Assembly (NCBI GenBank): GCA_030618065.1
Contig: JAUXEE010000008.1
Location: 1-19,470, forward strand
DNA from: Gemmatimonadota bacterium
GTDB taxonomy: Bacteria > Gemmatimonadota > Gemmatimonadetes > Longimicrobiales > Gaopeijiaceae
Direction: 5' to 3'
DNA length: 19,470 nt
Below are positions 1-7,020 of this stretch, in pieces. Within the stretch, counting starts at the first letter, position 1; each line of letters starts with the position of its first letter. The translations under genes were made by a program, and so were the position numbers. The notes below the pieces were generated by a model that made no database searches, had not been told where the DNA came from, and saw nothing but the letters and a program-made list of their open reading frames with translations.

Positions 1-2414
1 CTGATGAGAGCACCCACGCCATCTTCAGGGCTGATGGAAAAGGAGAACCTCCTGGCATTTCCGAAAGTCAGCGTCGCCCGTGCCTCCCCCAGACGGACGT
101 TGGGCCGTCCCGGCCGAAATCGATGGCTCTCCGAAAGATCTTCTTCCAGAAAGAAACGATCCTCCCAAATATGGGAGGCCGAGAGGCTGAGCGTCGTTTG
201 GGTCCGGGATCTCCTCCGAAAAAGGGTAGCACCCAGGCCGAGAGCCCGCTCCCGTTCGACGAGGAAGATGGGCACCGTGTCCGAACCCTCGGTGATACCC
301 GCCCAAGGTCGGGAGCTGGCGTCATAACTCTGGGCGGCCGCCACGCTGAGGAGGGGGTTCTCGAGGCCGCCGAAGGAGTAGGACGCCCGCCCATTGAAGG
401 AACCGGCCCCACTGGAGAAGGTCCCGGATAGGGCATAAGCGTGCCTGCCGACGAGGTCCTCCCCTGAGGTGAAGACCCCGTACCCGGGCTTCAGGACCTG
501 GGTCCCCCCCGAATGGTCTCCTTCCCGATACGTGGGAGCCCAGAAGGTGGGCCGAAGGGTGGTGAGCGGGTTGTAGGATCTTCCCGGAGCATCGACCCGC
601 TCCTCAAATCGAGATGGATCCACCTCCCCCTGAAAGGTCGGGTGACGGGGAAAGGGCTGGAACCAATCCCCGGGCTGGAATGGAATCCTCTCCACCCTCC
701 AACCGTCGGCATGATAGGAGGAGTAGTAGATCCAACGTCCTCCTGGATCCACGGAGGGATAGGCCCCACCACCGAGAAGATTGGTGATTTGACGCGTGGG
801 TCCGGGTTCCCCGGATACCGGATCCACCGGGACCGCATAGAGGTTCGGGATTCCGCTTTGGTCGGAAGACCAGAGAAGCCACCGGCCATCCGGGCTCCAG
901 GCTGGAGCGTTGTCGATCCCCCGATCCCCTGTAACCTCCCAGAGGAGTTCCCCTCCAGGGGTGAGGAGGACCACGTCGAAGTAGGCGCCGGCCCTCCACC
1001 GGGACGCGGCGATCCACCGCCCATCCGGGGACCAACGGGGGTAGGACCAAAGTTCCTGCTCCTGAAAATCCGTCAAAGGCTCGACCTTCCCGCTGGGAAG
1101 ATCCACCATCACCAGCCGATTGGAGCCGACCCCCTCTTGAACAGCCACCGCCCGGTCCCCTTCCGGCGCTACATCGGGGTGGTCCAGTCGACTCCCTTCG
1201 GTGACCTGAGTGACCTCGCCACTCGGCTCCAAGAGGAAGAGGTCCCCACGGATGCGGTAGGAATCCGTGTAGTCGATCTGAGAGAATAGGATCCCGCCGG
1301 AGGGGGTCCAGGAGAAGTGGGCCAAGTTGTTGGTTCTGGCCAGCTTCTCCTCACTCCCGCTACCCAGCTCCTTGAACCTTATCTGGGGATCGCTCCGGCC
1401 ATCCGCCCGGGAAAAAGCGAAGCCATGTCCGTCCGGAGAAGGCTCCGGGCTCCAGGCGTAGTAACCTCCCCGGGTCAGGGCCTCTCCCTGTGTAATGGGA
1501 GCCCGCCCCTGCAGGGAATCCCGGAGCGCGGAGTATCGCCCTTCCAGGAGCGTCCTCCATTCCTCCCAGGAATCCGAGAAGGAGACCCCGAAAGCGTCTT
1601 TCGCAGCGGAGTTCAGGCGGTAGGGTATCCACTGCCGCGCCACCGCATCCACGAAGGCCCCCATGGCCTCTTGCCCATGCTCGTCCATGAGGTACTTCAG
1701 GAAGAGGGATCCGTACACGTAGGAGCGCTGACCCCCAGGCCAGACGGGCGAATCCCCCGAGCTCTGGTCGATGCTCTCGAACCGGTCTTCGAGGATGGCG
1801 GTCCGAACCACCATCTCGTGGAAGCTTCCCCGAACCCGACCGGCCCCGGTCAGCTCGGACTCGTAATAGGTGGCGAGGCCCTCCACCGCCCAGGTCGGAA
1901 CCGCAGCCCCTGGGAAGAAGGGCCACTCCAAGGGGACCCGGCCGAAAATCGTGCGCAGAAAGCCGCCCAGGCCCCTGGCGTAATCCTGGTGAAAGATGTG
2001 AGCCAGCTCATGGGTCACCACCAGCTCCATCCACTCGTCCATATGGGGTAATCCGAAGCCATCCACCGGAGGAGGGGCATAGATCACGATTCGGTTGGAT
2101 GGGAACACCCTGGAAAAACCGTTGGAGATATCGGCGTGGTCCGTGATGACCAGGTCCACCTTCTTCTTCGGCGGATCGATGAAGACCTCAGTCAGCGCCT
2201 CCCAGGCAATCTCGGCTCTCTGCCCCGCCCGTTGGGCGAGATCGAGGAGATCCGCTGGGTAGGTGATTCGAAAATGCTCCGTATCCAAGGTCCGCCAGGA
2301 CTCACCGGGAGGAATCTGGGCGGATCCCATGGCCGGAGTCGAAATCAAAAGCAGAGCCATTACGAGGCCAGGAATGACCCGATGGAGGGGAAACACCTTG
2401 TCAAATCGGTCCAT
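1..2414 (-). CDS. Secreted peptidase-MA-like metallopeptidase with PD40 beta-propeller and probable C-terminal outer-membrane barrel (3' end outside window)
   Basis: The frame is open from the ATG at 2414 to the window edge, about 804 codons, and has no stop in the window. The N-terminus is a signal peptide (hydrophobic core around residues 13-27, AMGSAQ near 28-33), so the protein is exported. HELAH at 135-139 is an HExxH zinc motif and VEGLA with E178 supplies the third gluzincin ligand, as in the peptidase MA family. Next come PD40/TolB-like propeller blades, with WSPDGRW-type motifs near residues 325, 413, 460, 508 and 556. From about residue 600 the sequence is short amphipathic strands rich in Gly, Ser, Tyr and Phe, which looks like an outer-membrane beta-barrel. 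A purine-rich GGTGAGG precedes the ATG. The gene is divergent from the next one with only 44 bp between starts. Substrate is unknown. The family call is firm; the barrel is inferred. Confidence 0.85.
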   Translation of the reverse strand, partial: MDRFDKVFPLHRVIPGLVMALLLISTPAMGSAQIPPGESWRTLDTEHFRITYPADLLDLAQRAGQRAEIAWEALTEVFIDPPKKKVDLVITDHADISNGFSRVFPSNRIVIYAPPPVDGFGLPHMDEWMELVVTHELAHIFHQDYARGLGGFLRTIFGRVPLEWPFFPGAAVPTWAVEGLATYYESELTGAGRVRGSFHEMVVRTAILEDRFESIDQSSGDSPVWPGGQRSYVYGSLFLKYLMDEHGQEAMGAFVDAVARQWIPYRLNSAAKDAFGVSFSDSWEEWRTLLEGRYSALRDSLQGRAPITQGEALTRGGYYAWSPEPSPDGHGFAFSRADGRSDPQIRFKELGSGSEEKLARTNNLAHFSWTPSGGILFSQIDYTDSYRIRGDLFLLEPSGEVTQVTEGSRLDHPDVAPEGDRAVAVQEGVGSNRLVMVDLPSGKVEPLTDFQEQELWSYPRWSPDGRWIAASRWRAGAYFDVVLLTPGGELLWEVTGDRGIDNAPAWSPDGRWLLWSSDQSGIPNLYAVPVDPVSGEPGPTRQITNLLGGGAYPSVDPGGRWIYYSSYHADGWRVERIPFQPGDWFQPFPRHPTFQGEVDPSRFEERVDAPGRSYNPLTTLRPTFWAPTYREGDHSGGTQVLKPGYGVFTSGEDLVGRHAYALSGTFSSGAGSFNGRASYSFGGLENPLLSVAAAQSYDASSRPWAGITEGSDTVPIFLVERERALGLGATLFRRRSRTQTTLSLSASHIWEDRFFLEEDLSESHRFRPGRPNVRLGEARATLTFGNARRFSFSISPEDGVGALI

Positions 2415-2458
2415 GAGCCTCACCCTAACGGAACCAACAGTTCACCAGGCCATTGAAG

Positions 2459-3148
2459 ATGCAGAAGAAAGAGAATCTCTGGTACCACCTGGGGTACGCG
2501 CTAGAGTCGGCCCGAAGCCGCCTCCCTGCCCCGAAGAAGGACGGGCGGGGGAAACCCTCCCCCACCGGCGAGGGGTCCCATGACGCCGCATCCCATGACG
2601 CCGCGTCCCATGACGTTGCGCCCCACGACGCCGCGCCCCTGGACGCCATATCTCATGGCGACATTTCCCAAAAAGTTCTGGACGCCCTTCTCACGGTGGG
2701 GGCGGGATCCGTTCTCACCCGGGTCCTGGCCCACTGGCCCAGTCGCCGTGGACCGGGCATCTTTCGCCTCTTCCGGGCTGGAGCCGCTGGGGCCGCCGCC
2801 GCCTTCCTGGCCGAACTGGCCCGCCCCGTTATCACGGGGAAGAAGAGGGAAACAGCTCTGGAGGAAGAGTTTACCGACATTCTTCTGGCCGGTGCGGGCC
2901 GGGGCCTCCTCTACGCCGCCCTGGTGGAGCCACGAATTCCAGGCCCTCCCCTGCTTCAGGGAGCCGCTTACGGGGGATTGGAGTACGCCCTCATGCCCTG
3001 GGGTGGGCTCGGAGAGTTGGCCGGTTCCAGGGCTCCTCAGGGGAAAATCCCGGCGCTGTCCTTACTCCTGAAAGACCGTGGAGCCGATGAACAGTTGGTG
3101 GAGCATGTGGCCTTCGGGGTAGCCCTGGCCCTCCTCTACGATCGGTAG
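2459..3148 (+). CDS. Hypothetical protein with hydrophobic Gly/Ala-rich segments and SHDAA-type tandem repeat
   Basis: This is a 229-residue protein that I do not recognise with certainty. I chose the ATG at 2459 over the in-frame TTG at 2453 because the only AGG upstream sits 9 nt from the ATG and too close to the TTG. Residues 40-69 are six degenerate pentads (SHDAA, SHDAA, SHDVA, PHDAA, PLDAI, SHGDI). The rest has four or five Gly/Ala-rich hydrophobic stretches (about 75-90, 105-125, 140-160, 168-190 and the C-terminus) of membrane-helix length. The spacing of glycines and the late EHVAFGVALALLY segment recall the DUF1440/YagU type of small membrane protein, but this is a weak resemblance. 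It converges on the glycosyltransferase gene with 4 bp between the stop codons. Confidence 0.65.
   Translation: MQKKENLWYHLGYALESARSRLPAPKKDGRGKPSPTGEGSHDAASHDAASHDVAPHDAAPLDAISHGDISQKVLDALLTVGAGSVLTRVLAHWPSRRGPGIFRLFRAGAAGAAAAFLAELARPVITGKKRETALEEEFTDILLAGAGRGLLYAALVEPRIPGPPLLQGAAYGGLEYALMPWGGLGELAGSRAPQGKIPALSLLLKDRGADEQLVEHVAFGVALALLYDR
2576..2665 (+). repeat. Six-unit 15-bp tandem repeat inside a coding region
   Basis: Units start at 2576, 2591, 2606, 2621, 2636 and 2651. The first two units differ by one base (TCCCATGACGCCGCA/G) and later ones decay progressively. The unit length is a multiple of three and stays in frame, encoding SHDAA-like pentads, so copy-number change would not break the gene. 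Confidence 0.9.
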
Positions 3149-3152
3149 GGCC

Positions 3153-4838
3153 TCACTCCCCCCCTTCTCGCCCCCAAGCGAGAAGGGGAATCTCCCAGAC
3201 CCCGACGGATCCTCTCTCCCGAGGGCTGGGACGGAACATCTCCCCAGGACATCGGGCAAGGGTTCGAGAAGCTTCCCCCTCTGCACCCCTTCCCACGCCC
3301 CCATGGTCGAGACCCAGCAACCGCGTGCCGTTCTGTCCGGCGACTCCGACTTCCACCAACCCGCAGAAGGTCGAAAGCCGTTCCAGCAGGACCGGATAGA
3401 CGTAATACCCCGACACGCCGTCCAGGAGATCCAGCGAAAGGTAACGGCTCCCCCCAAGCCGAACCCGGTCCAGGAACTCATCCGGATCCCTCACCAGTGG
3501 GATGGATTGGGCCTTAACCCCGCTCATCAGGAAAAAGATCCTGGGCTTCCGTGTGGTGACGACGGCACTATCAGGCAGGTTTTCTCCACTCCACTCGGCC
3601 AGGGCGAAGTACTCGCCCTGGGCTGAGGAAAGGCATTCCCGAGAGTTCCCGATACGGGTCGCTTCTCTGCAGGAGCCTGCTCCTTTCGCCATGAGGTACC
3701 AGTGCTGGCCGGCGGGAAGGGCCAGTAGAAGGACCAGGACGGCGAAGAGGGGTCGCCGAACTTTTACCGAGAAGGAGCCCAACAGCCAGAGGAGGGCCAC
3801 GCCGGCATAGAAGAAGATGAGGGGAAGGAGGGGGAGAGCGAACCGGTCTCCCGACCAGGCCGGGGGCCAGAGGAGAATGAGGCCGAAATAGAGGGGGAAG
3901 AAGAGTTCCGCGACTCCCACCTTCTCTCGCAGAGCCCGAATCCAGCCGACGAGGGTGACGAGTCCCAGCCCGATTCCGAGAGGAGAGATGATGGGCAGTG
4001 CATCCCCTACGACTCCCGCAGGAATGATTCGAGTGGTATAGGCCACCAGATTCCCGGTCAGCCTATCCAGAAGCTCCCCGGGCCCAATGGTCCCGAGGTG
4101 AGGCAGGTAGGGATCGACCAACCAGAACTCCGAGACATACCCGCTCCCTCCCAGTACACTCCCTCGAAGCCACCACAAGAAGGCGGGGAGACCGAAGGCC
4201 AGGGCGAAGCCGGCGAGTGCCTTCCACCTCTTTTGGATCCCGAACCAGAGGAGTGTGGCCACGGCCAGAGGCAGGCCCGCCGATCGGGTGAAGTACGCCA
4301 GGACCACCAGAGCCAGGCCCAGCACCAACCAGACCTTTCCTCCCCCCTCTCTTCCATGGGTCCCCCCTTCCTCGGAGCTCTTCTGAAGGGCCCAGAGGGC
4401 GGCCATGGTCAGGGCCAGGAAAGTCGGGTCCGAGAGCATCCACTGACTGTAATAGACCACACTCCCGGAAATACCCAGGAGGAGGGCTACCACCACTCCC
4501 AGGGCAAGCCCCCGGCGATCCCGGGCCCATAGGAAGGTGAAGGCCACCGCCAGGACGGTGGAGAAGGCGGGAACCAGCTTCAGAGCCGCCCAGCCCTTGG
4601 CTCCCAGGAGGATGGCCACAGCCAGAAGAAGCGGAAAAACGGGTGGATACTTGGTATGGGGAGGCTCTCCCGGATCCCAGATCTCCAGGTAGGCGCCTCG
4701 GTCCAGGAGAGAGTGGGCCAGAGAGATGTACCCTGCGTTATCTCCCCCACTATGGGGCTGAGGTGTGAACACCAGGGCGACGATAATGGTTTGGATCAGA
4801 AGGACTCCCGCCAGAAGGAGGATCGTGCGGCGGGTCAC
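3153..4838 (-). CDS. GT-C family integral-membrane glycosyltransferase (GT39/GT83-like)
   Basis: The product has 561 residues. I place the start at the GTG at 4838, which overlaps the anmK stop as GTGA; the frame stays open upstream but only as a shadow of anmK. A first membrane helix (residues 5-24) is followed by an exported loop with SGGDNAGY (D33), the usual position of the catalytic acidic residue in GT-C enzymes, then HTKYPPVFPLLLA. About ten further hydrophobic segments follow, up to roughly residue 405. The C-terminal ~150 residues are soluble. Enzymes of this fold move a sugar from a polyprenyl-phosphate donor onto lipid, glycan or protein on the outer face of the inner membrane. Donor and acceptor cannot be read from the sequence. 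Being coupled behind murQ-anmK hints at a cell-envelope role. Confidence 0.8.
   Translation of the reverse strand: MTRRTILLLAGVLLIQTIIVALVFTPQPHSGGDNAGYISLAHSLLDRGAYLEIWDPGEPPHTKYPPVFPLLLAVAILLGAKGWAALKLVPAFSTVLAVAFTFLWARDRRGLALGVVVALLLGISGSVVYYSQWMLSDPTFLALTMAALWALQKSSEEGGTHGREGGGKVWLVLGLALVVLAYFTRSAGLPLAVATLLWFGIQKRWKALAGFALAFGLPAFLWWLRGSVLGGSGYVSEFWLVDPYLPHLGTIGPGELLDRLTGNLVAYTTRIIPAGVVGDALPIISPLGIGLGLVTLVGWIRALREKVGVAELFFPLYFGLILLWPPAWSGDRFALPLLPLIFFYAGVALLWLLGSFSVKVRRPLFAVLVLLLALPAGQHWYLMAKGAGSCREATRIGNSRECLSSAQGEYFALAEWSGENLPDSAVVTTRKPRIFFLMSGVKAQSIPLVRDPDEFLDRVRLGGSRYLSLDLLDGVSGYYVYPVLLERLSTFCGLVEVGVAGQNGTRLLGLDHGGVGRGAEGEASRTLARCPGEMFRPSPRERGSVGVWEIPLLAWGREGGE
3161..3188. terminator. 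Perfect 11-bp hairpin between convergent genes
   Basis: The arms CCCCTTCTCGC (3161-3171) and GCGAGAAGGGG (3178-3188) are perfectly complementary around a 6-nt loop. The hairpin begins 12 bp after the plus-strand stop (3148) and lies inside the last codons of the minus-strand glycosyltransferase gene. Neither side carries a T-run, so it is not a canonical intrinsic terminator, but its position suggests a bidirectional transcript-end structure. Confidence 0.4.
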
Positions 4839-6052
4839 GGCCTCACCCGCATCTTCCCGGGCGTCCAGGAGCCAAGGACCCGAGGTCCCCTGGAACCTGT
4901 AGCCTCCGGCACATTCGCCGGGATCCCCATGAGATGGGCCCAGGCGAGGAGAGCGAAGGCTGCCGCCTCCCGGGCATCGGCGTCCATTCCCAGGGAGTCC
5001 CCGGGCAGGACGTCGAGGGGGGAGAGCTCTCCCTCGATGGCCTCGAAGAGGGCCGGGTTTCGGGAACCACCCCCCATCAGGAAGACCTCGTCGACTCCCC
5101 GTGGCAGGACCCATCGTCCATAGGCCTCCCCGATGCTGCGCGCCGTCAGGGCGGTGAGGGTAGCCAGGAGGTCCGGCCACCCCTGGAGGGTGGATCCGGG
5201 AATCAGGTCCCTTCCCCGTTCCGCCCCCATCTCCTTCACGACCTCATCCACCATCCTGGAACCAAAGATCTCTCGACCCGTGGACCTGGGCGGAGGTTTC
5301 CGAAAAAATGGGTGGGCCAGGAGCCGTTCCAGGACCCTTTCCGACACCTGCCCCTGCCTCGCCAGATCCCCGTTCTCGTCGAAGGTCTTCTTCCCGGCCG
5401 TGGCAAGTTCCATGGCCGCATCCAGTAGGGCCACACCCGGGCCCGTATCGAATGCCAGGACCGGGGTAGGATCCGTGGCCCTTGGGAGCCAGGTAACGTT
5501 GGCCATGCCTCCCAGGTTCTGAATGGCCCGGGACCTCTGGGGTGAGGAGAAGAAGATCCGGTCGGCCCAGGGAACGAGGGGAGCTCCGTGGCCCCCCGCC
5601 GCCAGGTCCCTGGATCGGAAATCGCTTACGACGCCGATTCCGGTTCTTTCGGCCAGGGTGGCCGGGCAGCCCATTTGGAGGGAGGCGCCGCGCACCTCGG
5701 CTTGGGGCGGTTCATGCCAGATGGTCTGGCCGTGGGAACCCAGAGCCGAGACGGATTCCGGTGTGACTCCCTCCTCTTCCAGGAGATCCAGGACCGCGGC
5801 GGCGAACCACTCCCCGAGTCTGGTGTGGAGGAGGGCCATCTCCCTGGCCCCCCCGGAAACCAAGGTCTCCTGAATGGCCCCCCTTTCCTCCTGGCTGAAG
5901 GGACGGGTCCGAAAAGCCAGAAGCTCCCAGTCGAGGACGCCGAGGAGCCGGGGGGCCGGATCCCCGGGAAGCGGTTCCAGATCTCCCACTTCCAGGAGGG
6001 CCGCATCGATTCCGTCGAGGGATGTCCCCGACATCAGGCCGAGGACCTTCAC
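4835..6052 (-). CDS. anmK: Anhydro-N-acetylmuramic acid kinase
   Basis: AnmK cleaves and phosphorylates 1,6-anhydro-MurNAc from peptidoglycan turnover with ATP, giving MurNAc-6-phosphate. The N-terminus carries the family signature GLMSGTSLDGID (5-16). A second hallmark is SRDLAAGGHGAPLVPWAD, in which D149 lies where the catalytic aspartate is expected. QNLGGMANVTWL and FDTGPGVALLDA are the ASKHA-fold phosphate and sugar segments, and FLMGGGSRNP is the adenosine segment. The 405-residue length is slightly above the usual 370-390. The start is a GTG at 6052 whose last two bases are shared with the murQ stop (GTGA), and the 3' end likewise overlaps the glycosyltransferase start, so the three genes are probably translationally coupled. 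The product feeds MurQ. Confidence 0.95.
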   Translation of the reverse strand: MKVLGLMSGTSLDGIDAALLEVGDLEPLPGDPAPRLLGVLDWELLAFRTRPFSQEERGAIQETLVSGGAREMALLHTRLGEWFAAAVLDLLEEEGVTPESVSALGSHGQTIWHEPPQAEVRGASLQMGCPATLAERTGIGVVSDFRSRDLAAGGHGAPLVPWADRIFFSSPQRSRAIQNLGGMANVTWLPRATDPTPVLAFDTGPGVALLDAAMELATAGKKTFDENGDLARQGQVSERVLERLLAHPFFRKPPPRSTGREIFGSRMVDEVVKEMGAERGRDLIPGSTLQGWPDLLATLTALTARSIGEAYGRWVLPRGVDEVFLMGGGSRNPALFEAIEGELSPLDVLPGDSLGMDADAREAAAFALLAWAHLMGIPANVPEATGSRGPRVLGSWTPGKMRVRP

Positions 6053-6954
6053 AGGAGGTCCCCCACCACACGGGAAACCACTCCCCCCGCACTCTCCAGA
6101 AGATCCACGGCTTCCTCCCGCCCCAGCCCCAGCCTCCCCATGACGATGGCGACCTTCACGCTTCCACCGGCTTCCCCGATGAGCCCCTCGGCCCGATCCC
6201 GATCCACGCCCACGGTTTCCATGAGGATCCTCTCGCCACGATCCTGCAACTTGGCGCAGGTAACCTGCAGGTCCACCATGAGGTTCCCATACACCTTCCC
6301 CAAGAGTACCATGGCGCCCGTGGTGATGGTGTTGAGAACCAGCTTGGTGGCGGTGGCAGCCTTCATTCGGGTGGACCCGGTGATCACCTCGGGTCCCACC
6401 AGCGGAGCGATGACCACGTCATGGGCCTGAACCAGCTCCTCACTCGGGTAGGTGCAGATCAAGAAGCCGGTCTTTGCGCCCCGTATCCGGGCCCAGTCGA
6501 GAGCTCCATGAACGAAGGGAGTGGTACCGGAGGTGGCGATGCCAAGGACAAAATCGGCAGGACCCACCTCCGCTGACCGCAAAGCGGTGGCTCCCTCCTC
6601 CGGAGAATCCTCAGCTCCTTCCTGGGCGCGGACCAGTGCCCCATGTCCCCCGGCGATGATTCCCTGAACCAGGTCGGGTTCGGCACTGAAGGTCGGAGGA
6701 ATCTCGGCAGCGTCCAAGACCCCCAGGCGCCCCGATGTTCCTGCCCCCACGTAGAGGAGGCGGCCGCCCTGCCGGAGAACATCGACGGTCAGATCGATGG
6801 CCCTGGCGATGGCTTCCCGTTCCTCCCCCACAGCCACGGCCACCGTCCGATCCTCCGAATTGATCAGGTCCACGATCTCGATGGAGGAGAGGAGGTCAAT
6901 CCGGGATGACCGGGGATTCCGCTGTTCCGTAAGGCGTTTGTCCCGCATACTCAT
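6049..6954 (-). CDS. murQ: N-acetylmuramic acid 6-phosphate etherase
   Basis: MurQ removes the D-lactyl ether of MurNAc-6-phosphate, giving GlcNAc-6-phosphate and D-lactate, the step after AnmK in cytoplasmic cell-wall recycling. The N-terminus LTEQRNPRSSRIDLLSSIEIVDLINSED is typical. The SIS-domain sugar-phosphate loop is GAGTSGR (70-76). The two catalytic glutamates known from E. coli MurQ align with E84 (LDAAEIPPT) and E115 (EGAEDS). ITGSTRMKAATATKLVLN and GNLMVDL are further family blocks. I chose the ATG at 6954 (MSMRDK) because family homology begins there; the ATG at 6948 is equally possible, and an in-frame ATG at 6990 would add 12 residues without clear homology. It heads the murQ-anmK-glycosyltransferase unit and is divergent from the ABC transporter gene. 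Confidence 0.93.
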   Translation of the reverse strand: MSMRDKRLTEQRNPRSSRIDLLSSIEIVDLINSEDRTVAVAVGEEREAIARAIDLTVDVLRQGGRLLYVGAGTSGRLGVLDAAEIPPTFSAEPDLVQGIIAGGHGALVRAQEGAEDSPEEGATALRSAEVGPADFVLGIATSGTTPFVHGALDWARIRGAKTGFLICTYPSEELVQAHDVVIAPLVGPEVITGSTRMKAATATKLVLNTITTGAMVLLGKVYGNLMVDLQVTCAKLQDRGERILMETVGVDRDRAEGLIGEAGGSVKVAIVMGRLGLGREEAVDLLESAGGVVSRVVGDLL

Positions 6955-7020
6955 GAAGCTAGGGAAGAAAATGCGGGGTGCAACGTCCATGAAAAGCTAT
7001 CAACCCCAGACCGGAGCTCC

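Noticed and set aside
513..2051. Plus-strand open frames over the metallopeptidase gene
   Set aside because: The minus strand is continuously open with signal peptide, HExxH and PD40 motifs, so these are shadows.
2576..2665. Pentapeptide-repeat protein or CRISPR-like array
   Set aside because: The units do not fit A(D/N)LXX and are contiguous 15-mers without spacers.
4839..5180. N-terminal extension of the glycosyltransferase frame
   Set aside because: It lies inside anmK in another frame and shows no signal peptide or homology. The GTG at 4838 with GTGA overlap explains the start better.
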